DNA of 64,000 bases, taken from positions 20,285,001 to 20,349,000 of the forward strand of contig CM053806.1 of the NCBI GenBank assembly GCA_028671895.1. The letters run 5' to 3'. Each line of letters opens with the position of its first letter. Position 1 is the stretch's first letter. The notes under the pieces were generated by a model that saw only the letters and a program-made list of their open reading frames with translations, had not been told where the DNA came from and searched no databases. Below are positions 22,142-34,760 of this stretch, piece by piece. The DNA is from Oenanthe sinensis. Lineage: Eukaryota > Streptophyta > Magnoliopsida > Apiales > Apiaceae. Both the position numbers and the translations under genes were made by a program.

Positions 22142-23400
22142 CAATCACTATTATTCCAACAAGAAGAAAATGACATAAAAGATACATATTACAAGACATA
22201 TACCAGAAGTTGACGAGAGGAAACACACGTCAGTTCTCTACTGGACATGACAGGTTAAAAAATATTTTGACACCTATGAGTTTAACATTAGTCCATCATC
22301 GCCAGTGAAAGAATTAAACAATCTGGGGACAATATTAGATCTCCTAAAACCGACGAACCAAAAGATAACTCATCAAAAAAGATCACATATTAGAACAACT
22401 CATCAAGATAGGCCACGTGTCAGAACGACTAAGCATGACGCATAGAAGAGAAAAACTACAAGTCGAACATGACAGGTTGACAACTCCACGTTCAACTGAT
22501 ATGTTAACTACTTACAGATGGCTACGACGTGTTCGCCAGCGAAACACACAACAAAGGAGACAAATGCGACAACCTCGTAGTAATAAAAAATAGTCAACTA
22601 GCATGGACATGTGATGGAATCATAACACGATAGTCTAGTCATGTTATTTTTCACATATTGACAGGATGGTCGACATAACATCTGGTTACGAGCTACTCAC
22701 ATTCTTGGATGCATCAAGAGGGCTCAATCATATATAGTTGTATCCTTCCGACAACTGAAGTATTTGTCCGACACCTGAAGTATCCGTCCGACACCTGAAG
22801 TATCCGTCCGACGTTAAAAACTGTTTTTGTACCTGACATGATAACTTCTACTCGCCTATATCTTTTAGCTTAAAAAGTACATGAACAGCGTTTCAGACTT
22901 AGTAATAAATTTTTCAAGGACCAAATCGGTCACACAAATGAAGTTAACAATGATGATATAGTGGTGCATATTTAAATGTACACTACGTGATATTACAGAT
23001 GAAGAAATGGCCTTACATGACAAGTACATATGACATTGTATATAAAATATGAACAATAATTAAACTCAGGTATTTTCTGACTTTGTGGTTGATTTCAGTA
23101 CAAGTCAACCAGCACAAGTTGATCAAGAACTACATACATTGTACCAGAAACATGACAAGTTCTTTGAACCTTATAAGCTGACGGGACTTCAACCATCTAT
23201 GAAAGGTTAGGGACTTGTCCTAAAATCACCACAGGGAGACAACATGGTATGATCTATCTATTGTGATTTCAAGACGTTTAACAATGAATTATTAATTATT
23301 ACCTGACGATAGAAGATTGATCAAACACAACTCAATTACGACTTTCTACAAGGTGCGAGCCACAACAACGATTCAGACATAACAAAGATTACAAAATATT
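22142..23400 (+). pseudogene. Degenerate pol region of outer element with an RT scrap
   Basis: Mostly closed in all frames. Around 22670-22735 the + strand reads VDITSGYELLTFLDASRG, a recognisable remnant of the RT motif normally followed by the YxDD domain; the YxDD site itself was not found. At 22741-22813 a 20-bp unit (tatccgtccgacacctgaag) is repeated about 3.6 times. Confidence 0.5.
22741..22813 (+). repeat. 20-bp tandem repeat, about 3.6 units
   Basis: Units: tatccttccgacaactgaag, tatttgtccgacacctgaag, tatccgtccgacacctgaag, tatccgtccgacg. Only a few substitutions separate them. Confidence 0.85.
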
Positions 23401-23830
23401 GTGTTACACTTGAACATTTTCAAGGAGTTACAAGAAAAATTTCATACATTTGATATACGACAAGTTCAGCAAAAATTAAATTCACAAGTCGATGCCTTGA
23501 CAAGCCTAGGGACAGTCTTCCGTCGACATGTACAACATACCATTTATACATTTCTGAAACCTACACCAGAAAGAGAAGACGTCACAATTATTCTAAAGAA
23601 TACATGTTAAGTATGATAAATTATTTATTGAAGCATATAGAAGCACAAACGTTTTGACATGTCAAAGCAAAAAGTGAAAAAACAAGTGGACGCCTTGGCT
23701 GTTCTAGGAGCAATCTTTTGAGATGACAACATGACAAACATACTGATTATGTATATATTGAAACCAACAATAGAGAAGCATGAAGAATCGAAGGATATTA
23801 TGTCTCTAGACAACAAGCGGAGTGCTGACA
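23401..23830 (+). pseudogene. RNase H tail of outer element, present twice
   Basis: 23401-23610 reads FHTFDIRQVQQKLNSQVDAL then TSLGTVF, matching the last strand and helix of Gypsy RNase H. A second degenerate copy (KKQVDALAVLGAIF, stop in place of the next residue) lies at about 23670-23720. Two copies of a single-copy domain end suggest tandem duplication or recombination between related elements. Confidence 0.6.
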
Positions 23831-23839
23831 ACAACTAGT

Positions 23840-24190
23840 CGATAAGTTAATCCAAAGAAATCAAAGACTACCTGTCGAATAACATACAACTAAGCAATGC
23901 TAATGAGGTGAGGCTACTGAGAATGAAGGCTTCAAGATTAACAACAATTGATGGGCCTCTATTCAAGAAGTCAGTTACGGGTCTACTATAAATATGTCTA
24001 GAGTATGAGGAGGCACCACAAGTATTGAAGTATGTACATGAAGGTGACTGTGGGAACCATTCTGGAAGGAGAAACTTGTTATTCAAAATACTACGAATGG
24101 GCTACTATTAGATGATTATCAAGAAAGATGTTATTGACTATGTCAAAAGGTGTGATGCTTGTCAATGGCATGCACCCGTCAAAATATTTA
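23840..24190 (+). pseudogene. Integrase zinc-binding domain fragment of outer element
   Basis: With stops read through, the + strand gives EIKDYLSNN, TIDGPLFKKS, YVHEGDCGNHSGRRNL and VIDYVKRCDACQWH, the H2C2 zinc finger of Gypsy integrase. The stop in GYY*M at about 24108 sits where relatives have Trp. The catalytic DDE core is not recognisable downstream. Confidence 0.7.
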
Positions 24191-24423
24191 CACCTGTCAA
24201 ACATCAGCTGTCAGAATATTTACATCAGCCGTTAGAATATTTGCACCCGTCCAATGACATGTGACCTGTCGACATCAATGAATCAGTAAAATATGTTCTT
24301 ATCGATTACATGCCAAGTGCATGACAATATTCTTCTTACCTACAAAGATTAAAACTCCAACGAATTTGTCATATCTTACAATGATGACATGAATTCAAGG
24401 AACACAGTGATCACGTCAAACAC

Positions 24424-25378
24424 TTGATATGGAAGAAACCACTGATGATGAACCACGAGATAAGGAGAATGACCTTACTACTACCATTGATGGTGATGAA
24501 AATACAATCACTAACAATGCCAATAACACACGACAACCACACGACAAGACGGCAGACGAACGGGGCAGAATGCGAGAAAACTTCTAAATGGTCTAGACAC
24601 TGTAGTTCTAGATCGCAAAGACATGTGCCAGATAATGTCAGGTTGGAATCACAGATACAAGAGATGGGGGGATTAATTCAGAGAATCCCTGGTGTTCCAA
24701 AGCCTTTGGAAAAGTCGACGCCAACAAGTTATGCAGACTCTCTGTTCTGTGATGACATTGCTTTAGTCGACATACCCAAACGATTTTCAGTTCCCAACAT
24801 GAAAATGTATGACGCACGACAGATCCTCAAGAACACATTGCTCAATACAAGTAGCGAATGTTTACGGTGCCCATACCAAAGGAGTTGAGAGAACCGTGTA
24901 TGTGTAAGGGGTTCAGTTCGACGCTGTCAAGACCAGCACTGCAGTGGTTTGTGGGCCTGTCCAACAGAAGCATATGCTCTTTTGCTGATTTAGTCGATGC
25001 CTTCAACTTGTAGTTTGCGTCCAGCACACAATTTGAGAAGACGACTAGTGACCTGTATCGTTTCGTCCAAAGGTACAGGGAACCACTGAGAGACTACTTA
25101 ACAAGATTTAACAATGAAGAGGTGGTGATTACCAACTACCACATACCGACGGCTATTGAGGCCTTCCGTCAAGGACTGATTAAGGACTCCCCTCTATACG
25201 ATGAATTGACCAAGTATCCATGCAGGACAATGTACGATGTCCAAGCCAAAGCCATGTCATATGTTAGATTGGATGAAGACAAACGGGAGGATGAGACGAC
25301 AATTCATAAGATAAGATACTATAAAAAACCAGATTCTAGGAGTGGACGAGAAGAGATGAGTGCCCCTAGCCGCACTTA
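24424..25378 (+). pseudogene. Gag fragment of outer element (copy 2, after the integrase piece)
   Basis: 24424-24888 ends with IPGVPKPLEKSTPTSYADS and DIALVDIPKRFSVPNMKMYD, the conserved N-terminal Gag entry of Tat-like elements. After a break, about 25040-25378 reads TSDLYRFVQRYREPLRDYL and YDELTKYPCRTMYDVQAKAM, the Gag core. Its place downstream of RNase H and integrase remnants is not canonical and implies a rearranged or chimeric element. Confidence 0.7.
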
Positions 25379-26722
25379 ATTGACGTCATCAATGAACGAG
25401 GGGCATACATGCCGTCAACACTTGACGGATGCCAATTCTAATGAGTTGGAATGCAATTCATTTGACAGCATACCACAAGTAATCTCTTATCCGTCTTTTA
25501 AATGTTTTATTTGTCAAAACATTGTTATGTCAGTATGTCCGCTATATTGACAAATCAATTCTTTGTTTTGACTTGACACACTTGTAATATGTTGATACTT
25601 CTTGCATGAACAATATGTGTGATGCCTAATATGAATTTATATGCCCAACTTGCTTATAAGCTACGTGATTTATCTATGCAATATAGTAAAACATGCATGC
25701 CGTTTGTTTCTTATTGATCTACTCAACATAACTTCGATGTTTAAGTTTTTCTTTATGTAGCGCACTTGCATGACTATAAATACATTACGATTCTATGATA
25801 CATGGCCATTACAATTATGTGATAACTAGGGGCATTGTATCCCGACATTATCCTATTATTGGGCTGATCACCCACGACGAATAAAAACTAAAGGCCCCGT
25901 CCTTTAACTACGAAACCAACAAAATGAGAAACAAAATTAATTACTTTTAAGTAATGATTTTATGCATTCTCCACATTAAAACCAAAAACTACGAAAAATA
26001 AGTTAGTTTCAAGAGAGGGAAGGCCTTTTAACTACTTAACGTCGTGCATGCACTTACGTAAGAAAAACGATATCGACGACCGACGCAACGAAGTGACGAA
26101 TCAACGAATCAATGAGTAAAACGACATGACGGATATAAGATTATACAATCACACGTCTACATAATTAAATGCTTTGATAGATTTACATAAATGAGATTGT
26201 AATGAAAGATACAAATAACCTGACACAGTTTATATTTTTCTACATATATACGAGTTTTATAGAACTCGTCCACAAGTTGAAACAATTACAACTTATGAGC
26301 TATACTTATGAATAAAGTATTATGGTTGTGGCTCATGTGTCACATGAGATTGACCTTCCAACATCTTTGGCATTACGACATCAAGGCTTAATAATCCTTA
26401 TTACACCCTATAATTACAAACCTCGACTACATATCACGTGTTACATCGACAAGTTATGAATTACATGTGACGAGTTACAAGTCACACTCGACAAGTTACA
26501 CATAACGAAATACATATTACAAGTTGTCAACTACAAGTGACAAATCACTTATTACAAGTGACATATTACGACGACGAGCTAAGGAATCACATGAACCTGT
26601 CAACAAGCCATTTTGATTAAATGGACGACTACAAATATGCAACTGACAACGACAAGATTATATTCAACATGAAGAAGAATTTTATTGGTTGTATGTCTCC
26701 ACCCAATAAAATTAGGGGCAAT
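25379..26722 (+). other. Non-coding 3' internal region of outer element
   Basis: No coding frame. At about 26400-26590 short degenerate words such as 'acaagttac', 'tgacaagt' and 'acgagtta' recur many times. The region ends in a purine-rich aattaggggcaat tract directly before the 3' LTR, the likely plus-strand primer. Confidence 0.55.
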
Positions 26723-27849
26723 TGTTTGTACCAGAATTTTCACATGTCCGACATCAACATTCAGCTGTCGACATCAAGGATATGACGAAGGCAGTGGAGT
26801 CCGACGACAACTCGACAGCATCCAGAATCAGTCGACAGATGAATCCTAAAAAGTAATAGTTGTTTACTACTGACGGGTAGACCAAGTCCTGATGGGTAAG
26901 GCTGAATAATACTTGACGGCCGAAAATTAAGGAAGAGATAGAGTCCATCTTCAACAACAATTCAAATGCTTGGGGAAGATAAAGATAAGCATCCCTAATA
27001 TCAAGGAACGTGATCAGTAACTAGCTCCATGGAAATAGGAACATGAGAAGACTTGACGAGTACACAATACACTGACGGGAGCTGATCAAGTCTACTCGTC
27101 GACCGACGACTCCTAAAATCTAGGAGATAAATCAGCCACCATCCTAGAAAAATAGGAGATAAGGTGCTTAGCCATGCCTAAATAATAGGACCGTGGATAT
27201 AATTATGGGCTACAAACCAGCAACTAGCATGGAGATATCATATCTATATATTTAGATAATTACACAAAAAATACACAAGTTCTATCCTCTTACTTACACA
27301 TTTACCATATGATATATATATACAACTACATTATAACCAAAAGATACGATCACACACATATTATAGGGCTAAACCTAGAGTTAAACCTACATCATCTTAT
27401 GCCAAACAATTCACACAACAATGATACTACAATTTATACTTCTTCTACAACTTCTATAGCCTTTCTTCAACATATTCTCTGCAGAATACAGCCGAAGAGC
27501 AGTAGATTAACAGCTGACGAATAGCTGACGAGTATATACATGGAGCTGACGAGTACAAATTGCAGTGGACGAGTACAAACTGCAGTGGACATATAGGCTA
27601 TTTTGTACTTATATTTTATTTCCAATCATTTGTAATAATTGTATGACTTATTCTAGTGGATAACTTTGGCTGGGTCACTCCCACCCGCGGTTTTTACCTC
27701 TCAACGGGGGTTTTCCGCGTCACCAAAATGGCTCGTGTTCTTGTTCTTTTCTTCATTTTTCTACACTTGTCTTACTACTTTGTTACTTGTCCTTCAAACA
27801 CGAAATCGTATAGACTTAGTTATTAACCCTACAAAATTTGAACAAAACA
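26723..27849 (+). repeat. 3' LTR of outer Gypsy element
   Basis: 1,127 bp, same ends as 6309-7435, followed by the TSD accaa. Differences from the 5' LTR are scattered substitutions (for example the block near 26850-26870), more numerous per length than between the nested element's LTRs. Confidence 0.9.
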
Positions 27850-27854
27850 ACCAA

Positions 27855-29500
27855 CATTAAAACAAATATTAAATTTACTACATTTCAACTCGTGTGATGC
27901 ACATATATTTTAAAAATTTCTTATTTCATTTTATATATAATATTATAAAATATAAAGTTGTATGTTTAATTATTTACATGAGCACTAAAGGATGTGAAAG
28001 AATTTTTTAGAACGAGATTTTTTTGGTATATTATTAAAATTAAAAACATAATGGAACTATTTAGTGTCACAGTAGTTGTCCTAACAAAATATTTTTTTAA
28101 AATTGTTATTAACCTATATTTTGGAGTGAAATTTTGTATTTTATGTGTAAAATTTTATATTATATGCATGATTTTTTTAGTTTTCTAAAATATTTTATGG
28201 TCAAAGATCTAAATCCTAAGCTTAACTGAATAAAAATAAACTCTACAAAATATAAAATTATAGACTAAGAATTTTATCATTGTTCACTGTTCACTTGCTG
28301 ACATTATATATTATCAAAATTTTGTCTACTTCTTTGGTCAAATCTGAATTTATTTCTTTGACTTTATTATTCACGATGTCAGCTTGTTATGTTCAATTTT
28401 TTATTTTTCTTTAAATTTAAATTCTTCAATTAAATCTACAACGTGTTCTTAATGGAATTTAAACAATCAACAAATATTTATTACGGTCTATATAACATAT
28501 GGAAAACTTTTACTTAAAAAATGCACGATAATGATCTGAAAAAATGATGTACGTTCTTAGCTATGGACAATGATTTGTTGAAAATGTTGGATAATTTTTT
28601 TGGCGATTTGTTTTTCTTATTTTTGTGAAAAAAATTATTCTTGTGTGTAGTTTTTTAAATAATTCTAGCAAGTAATATAATTGTAATTTTCATAACCATA
28701 TTTCTCAATCAAATTTATTTATTGATTTTATTTTAGATTTAGGATGGCGAGTAAGTGTACTACTCTACTTGTATTGTATTTGTAATTAATAATTTTAAGT
28801 TTTTTTTTTGTAATAAATGAATGATGATTTTATATGATTTTTTTATATGATAGGTAGTCTAACACAATTAATGTTTATATTGTTTTATCTATAATTTATA
28901 TTCCATATATAAGTTGAATAAATTAAAATAATATATTATATTATCTTATTTATTGATTAGATAGCTATGCATAAATTGCAAGTTTAAACGGGTTTTTTTA
29001 AAATAAATATATAAATTAAAAAAGTGTATTAATATCATTTTATTTTGAATTGATCCGTTTGTTAGTTGTTGAAGAATTTGTCTAACTAAATTTGTTTTGC
29101 TCGTTTACCTAGTATTGATGTGATGATACATAATATAATAATTATTTATATTGTTAAAATAATTTAATTTCTTGACCTTTGGAAGTGTTAGAATAAGATT
29201 TTTTTTACTGTATATATTTACTCGTAGATAAATTGTATAAAAATACAATATTCATAGAAGGAATTTTTTTTATTCAAAAAACTTATCATATAACCAAAAT
29301 GTCCCTTGAAATTTAGATAACAAGGTCTTAATATCTGAGAAGAGAACACTCGTCGTACTTTAATCAACAAATATATATGTCAGGTGTATTCCGATCTAAA
29401 CACACAAAATGCTATAAAAATTAGCTGAAATTATAAAAAGAATAATATAATAGGTAACTAAAATATATCTATTATAAAATCTTAATATATACATATAGAA
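27855..29500. other. AT-rich intergenic DNA
   Basis: No gene, RNA gene or clear transposon end seen. Long A/T runs dominate; the small open frames have no domain. Confidence 0.6.
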
Positions 29501-29505
29501 AAAAG

Positions 29506-29674
29506 TTCAATGGAAACCACCTTTTAATTAGATACTCCGACACCATATATGTACTGCATGCAGAACATTAGTATAAAATATATTGAAGAATAATATGTAA
29601 TTCAATGTTGTGCAAACAGTACATATATGGTTTCCAAGTTCTACAATTAATAAGTGATCTCCATTGAACTCAAC
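29506..29674. mobile_element. Small fold-back MITE
   Basis: gttcaatggaaaccacc...accatatatgtactg at 29506-29557 pairs imperfectly with cagtacatatatggtttcc...ccattgaac at 29619-29673. The whole forms a hairpin of about 170 bp with a short loop. No clear target duplication; superfamily not assigned. Confidence 0.6.
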
Positions 29675-30415
29675 TCACTCGCTCTCTCTCTCTCTATATA
29701 TATATAAATCCCAGTATTTGAAGAAAAGTCATCCAATATGACACAAAATCATCATTCAATGACATATAAAACCATCGTTTATGATCAAAACGCCATAAAA
29801 ATTGGCACGGCCTCGTAGATGATTGCATATGATACTAAAATTGTTTAAAAAATCATTTTAGAAATATTTGAAAACAGATATGAATAATATGAAAAAATAT
29901 AAAAACAGAAAATTTTAAAGTTAAAACTTTTAAAAATATGGATTCTTTTACTCGTATTATATTAGGTTATAATTTGAAATTTAATATATGACCTTGGTCC
30001 CAAAATTTTTGGAAATGTTTTTGGAGTCAACCTGAGTATATTGGGCTATAATCATGTGAAATATATTTTTAAAAAAATCTCTTTATAACATTTTTTTTTC
30101 AAACATGGTTTGTTAGTTCCTTCTCTAATGTATATATTTTCAATTTCAGATTTTTTATTAATATATGTCTTCGTTATTTGTCAAACAAAAATATAGTATC
30201 TATAATTTTGATATTAATATGGTGTTGGTTTTGTTCTCGATCTATATACTATTTTTTCTACATAATAAAAAGTTCATAACTAATATATTTATAATTATAT
30301 ATATAAATTTATATAGAAAAGATATTATATTTGTTAAACAGTATGAGTGTTGCAAAGGGGGTTGAATGCAACTTACAAAATAATTACTTAAGCAAATAAA
30401 CTTAAGCAAACATAT
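29675..30415. other. AT-rich DNA ending in an LTR-like remnant
   Basis: No gene. The last part (about 30331-30400: tgttaaacagtatgagtg, then caaagggggttgaatgcaac) resembles the border of the SIRE-like LTRs seen at 37044, 58215 and 59976, so it may be a truncated relative cut by the Athila-like element. Confidence 0.4.
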
Positions 30416-31811
30416 TGATTAGTACATATTTTTGCATATTTTTATACCTATTTAATATTTGCCTTAATATTTTCAATTAATTAATTTGATGCATTTTCAT
30501 AATTTTGTAGATATTTGATTAAATAAGAAGAAGAAAAGAAAAAGGAAGAAAATGAGAAAAAATAGCAAGAAAGGAAAAAAAGTAAGTTTAAGTCAATCCA
30601 TCAAAGTCATTTTCAAGCTATCAAGTTATACTTGGAGCTAAAGTAAATGACAAGTGGATGGAGAGATGAAGGACTAGGATTTATCAAATACCCTAATTTT
30701 GTCCTATAAATAATCCTTTTCTCCCATTGTATTCTCATATTTAGTTTACCTAGTTTTAGTAATAGCCTCTCTTTTAATTTTCTAGATCTAGTTTTTAGCT
30801 CTCTAAAATATTGTAAACACTTTTCATATTAATGCAAGTCTTTATTTTCTTTTATGCTAGTCTCCATCTTCACCTCTTATAAGTCTTATTTTCTTTTATG
30901 TTAGTCTCAATCTTCATCTTTTGTGCTATGATAGCTTTCAAAATCAACCAAGTTGAGCTTGGAAAAATGAAAGAAGCACTTTTATTTTAATCTTTTTAGA
31001 TCTACTTTCTTTTTTATATTTTGTGTATGAGTCCCTATTAGATTTCAATTCTATTAGTGAGTTTGACTCACATAACTTTTAGATCTACTTTTTATTCTCA
31101 TTTATTTACAACTTCTTCTCTACTTTTATATTCCTAGCACTTTTCATCTCCATTTTATTTTGGGCTATGAATCTTTTAAAGTACCACAAGTTATGCTTGG
31201 GGAAATGAAAGGAGCTCCTTTATTTTAAATCTATTAGATCTAATTACTTCTTTATATTTGGTAGTTGAGCCTCTAATAAATTTCAATTTTATTAGTAGGT
31301 TTAATTTATTACTTAGATCTACTTTTTATTATTTTTTTAGTTGAGCCCTTTAGATCTACTTTTATTTATTAGTTGTTTAATGGAGCTTATAGATCTACTT
31401 GTTTTTATCTTTAATTTACATCTTGTGCTTGTCTTTTATGTTTGAGCCTTCAACCCTCAAATCTTTGTTTTACTTTTAATATTAAACCCATTTTTAAATT
31501 TTAAATGTTATTAGTAGGTTTAATAATTTAAGTTTAGGTTTCTCTACATTAGTATTTTAATTTTTTTTAGTTTTAGATATAATTTTAGTAGTGTTAAAAT
31601 AGGATCTTTAAACATTTTAGATATAGTTTACTAGCTTACTTGTTTTTTTATTAGTATAAACAAAATTCACCTTGAAATTAAATTTTCTAATTCGCCTAAG
31701 TTAAATTTTAAGGATCGCGAAATTAATTTAGTTTTTGTGGTTCGAATCTTAAACATACTAAAATGAGACCGTGCAGTTGCGATAATTTCTAAATAAAATA
31801 TTTTTAGCACA
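30416..31811 (+). repeat. 5' LTR of Athila-like element
   Basis: Matches 39872-41248 along its length, with small indels. TATAAATAA at 30705-30713 is a good TATA box, conserved at 40148-40155 in the other LTR. The A/T- and tctactttt-rich body has internal near-repeats (gatctactttt every few hundred bases). Confidence 0.88.
30705..30713 (+). promoter_or_regulatory. TATA box of Athila-like 5' LTR
   Basis: TATAAATAA following gtcc; the same box occurs in the 3' LTR. Promoter function inferred from LTR position. Confidence 0.5.
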
Positions 31812-32100
31812 AACAAATCTCTAAGTATTCATTCATTAGTGTCAAGGCTAGCGAAAGCTTACCTGGCCATTTGGATTGGTGTCTTAAGAAGGTGTTTAGC
31901 CTCTTGACAATGCTTGCACCGACCTGGCCTATCAGGACAAATACTTTTAGTTTTGTGAGTTTCATATTATCTTGTTGTTAGGAGCAAGGTCTAGTTCATT
32001 TTAGGGAACCCTAGATTTAGAATTTTTTCTTTCGATTTTTCACCTTTTCTTTTGCGTGTTTAAATTCTTGCACTTAGTAAGACCGATTGAGTTGTCTTCT
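31812..32100 (+). other. Leader of Athila-like element
   Basis: Starts aacaaatctctaag instead of a TGGCGCC-type primer site, so the primer site is missing or unrecognisable. No coding frame before about 32100. Confidence 0.5.
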
Positions 32101-33743
32101 TCTTCTTCTTCAGATTTTGAACCCGTAGAAGTTAGTGAAACCGTAGTAAACATGGTTGTTTCTATTAGAGACCGCTTTTACCCCGCCCGTTCTGCCCAAC
32201 CCTCGTATATTGCCTTACCACCGGTTAATGGTAATAATTTCGAGATTAAGTCTCACCACATTAACATGTTACCAAAGTTTAACGGGAGTAAGGGTGAGGA
32301 TCCATATCTTTTTATTTACGAATTCGAGGAGGTTTGTGCCTTACAAAAACTCCAACAATTAACTGAGGACTCTATTAGGCTTAGATTAATCAACTTCGCT
32401 TTAAAAGAAAATTCTAAAAAATGGTTGTATAGTCTATCAGTCAACTCTATTTCAACGTGAGAGGGATTTGTGGTAATTTTTCTTAAAAAATATTTTCTAA
32501 ATTACAAGACCACAAAAATCACAAATGAGATAAATCAATTTTATCAAAAAGAAAATGAGTCATTTTGGAAATATTTTGACCGTTTTAAAAATCTTCTGTC
32601 TCAATGTCCCCATCACGGAATAGAAAAATGGAGACTCTGTAAGATTATTTATGAAGCCTTATATAGTCCTACCACCACCTTGTTAGAGTCTACGTGTCAA
32701 GGAAAATTCATGGAAAACGATGAAGATTAGGGTTGGGAATTTTTCGAGGAACTAGCAGAAAAGACAATGTTGTGGGAGTCCACTAGGGAGCCTGTTAAAT
32801 CTAAAGAGTCGCATAGTTCATCATCTAGGGGTTTGCATTCTGTTGGTAACTCAATTGCAACCGAAGCTAAGTTAGTTACTCTCACTAGAAGACTCGAAGC
32901 TTTAGAAACCATCGGATCCTAATCACAAGTGTCTATGTGTGCGAACTATAATTCTCCGAATCAAGCACTTAAAATTTTTTAAGTGTTGGAGCAAGTGAAT
33001 GTTATGTTCCAACCAAGACTAGAAATGACCCATTTTCACAAACTTACAACCCCGGGTGGAGAAATCACCCAAACTTTTCATGGAACCAAGGTCAAAACTA
33101 TCAACCGTCTCAACCCAAGTTTCAAAAGCCCAATTCTAGCTCTTACCTAAATCAAAGTCTTGGTCCTTATCCAAACTCAACTCAAACATCTTTGAACCCA
33201 CCCGGTTTTAATGATTCAGAAAAGAGACTTAGTTCCTTAGAGAAGAGTATTGAGGCATTTTTGAAATCACAAACGAATATGACTCAATCCCAATAAACCT
33301 TCATGCAAACCATGACCCAAGATAGGCAAATCCTAAATTCCAATTCTCAAGCCATCTCTAAGTTAGAGGTTCAGATGAGTCAGTTAGCTAGCACGATTTG
33401 TGAGCGGGAGAAAAACCAGTTTCCTAGTCAACCCGAGGCGAATCCCAAGTTTCCTATGAACCAAAGACCTCATGACAATGTGAATACAGTTATTTCCTTA
33501 AGGTCTAGCAAGCAAGTTGATAACCAAGTGGGTGATAAGTCTCGTGAGGATGGGGAATCGACTTCTGAACCAAGTCATTCTTTTCCGGGTCCGAGTATAG
33601 AAAAACCCGAGAATTCGAAAAGTCAAGGATCCACAAGTGAACCGATCAATAAACCTTCTTTTGAAGAACCGAGTGAAAGAATCTATAAACCCAAGGCCCC
33701 AATCCCCAAAGACTCATTTCATCTAAGCAAAAGGCCCAATTAA
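32100..33743 (+). pseudogene. Gag of Athila-like element
   Basis: Two consecutive pieces in one frame (32056-32460, 32470-32730) contain FEIKSHHINMLPKFNGSKGE, EEVCALQKL and ENESFWKYFDRFKNLLSQC, the Gag core. A later piece in another frame (33303-33743) is Ser/Pro/Lys-rich and matches the variable C-terminal part. Stops at 32458 and 32728 and a frameshift between about 32930 and 33300 inactivate it. The ATG at 32056 or 32152 could be the start; neither is decisive. Confidence 0.8.
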
Positions 33744-33949
33744 ACAAGATTTTGGATGTCTTTAAGAAAGTTAAGATAAACATTCATCTCTTAGATGCCA
33801 TCTAACAAATTTCTTCTTATGCTAAGTGTCTAAAGGAGTTGTGTACTCATAAGCGCATCAATCATGTCTCGAAGAAAGCCTTTTTGACTTGACACGTTAG
33901 TTCGTTCCTTTCAAATCAAATTCCTGTAAAATATAAGGACCCGATTGTC

Positions 33950-34350
33950 CTACTATTTCGTGTGTCTTAGGCAATACCTTCATCGATAAAGCTTTGCTTG
34001 ACTTAGGAGCTAGCGTGAACCTTCTTCCATTTTCCGTCTATCAAACCCTAGGTTTAGGATAACTTCAAAAGACAAATGTTACACTTCAATTAGCGGATCG
34101 TTCTGTCAAAATTCATAAGGGAGTTTTTGAAGATGTGTTAATTAAAGTAGGTGACTTTGTCTTTCCTGTTGATTTCGTGGTCTTAGAAACCGAACCGGTC
34201 AAGAACCCTAAGAACAAAATTCCTATCATTTTAGGAAGACCTTTTCTAGCCACTTCTAATGCATTCATTAATTGCAGGAATGGATTAATGAAACTAATAT
34301 TTAGGAATATGATCATAGACTTAAATATTTTTCATGTTGGAAAATAATCC
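33950..34350 (+). pseudogene. Aspartic protease of Athila-like element
   Basis: The + strand reads LLDLGASVNLLPFSVYQTLG near 34000-34060, the retropepsin motif with DLGAS as in Athila elements. It is followed by VGDFVFPVDFVVLE and IPIILGRPFLATSNAFI at 34135-34270. A stop near 34060 separates the two halves. Confidence 0.8.
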
Positions 34351-34760
34351 GATGATTTTGATCAACCGATGAGAATCAATTTAATTGATGAAATAGTTGA
34401 TCAAGATCTCATGACTCCTACTGATGCTTTTGACTTTTGTTTAAAACACTTTGGTCAGGATTGAAAAGTTTTCAGTTACACAAATGAGGTCAACCAAATG
34501 TTAGAGTCCACCATTTCCACAACTAATCAAGAGATCACGCCAAGCCCTCTTTTCGAAGCTAGTACTCGTTGAGTCAAGCCCTCCAGAATTAAAACTTAAA
34601 CCTCTTTCTAACACTCTTAAATATGCCTTTCTAGGACCTAACAATTCTCTTCTGGTTATAATTGCCTCTAATTTGACTGAGTCACAAGAGAAAGAGCTTT
34701 TAAGTGTGCTTAGAGAACATAAAGAAACGATAGGGTGAAGTATCTCAAATATCAAAGGAA
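34351..34760 (+). other. Protease-RT linker of Athila-like element
   Basis: Closed by several stops; no domain beyond a general pol-linker position. The minus-strand 84-codon frame here is a shadow. Confidence 0.45.

Larger units (their letters stand above)
6309..27849 (+). mobile_element. Outer Ty3/Gypsy LTR retrotransposon, Tat/Retand-like, decayed, carrying a nested element
   Basis: Two 1,127-bp LTRs (6309-7435, 26723-27849) start TG and end CA and are flanked by the same 5-mer accaa (6304-6308 and 27850-27854). A primer-binding-site-like sequence follows the first LTR, and a short purine tract (aattaggggcaat, from 26710) precedes the second. The internal DNA is split by a 13-kb insertion at 8319-21329. 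What remains of the coding region is fragmentary: gag-like pieces, an RT scrap, an RNase H tail and an integrase zinc-binding domain. RNase H directly followed by integrase, together with this gag type, fits the Tat/Retand lineage. The order is abnormal because a second gag block lies after the integrase piece. No intact frame survives, so the copy is dead. Confidence 0.9.

Noticed and set aside
26400..26590. Possible CRISPR-like array in the acaagttac/gacaagt repeats
   Set aside because: Repeats are short, degenerate and irregular, in a plant retrotransposon; not a CRISPR.
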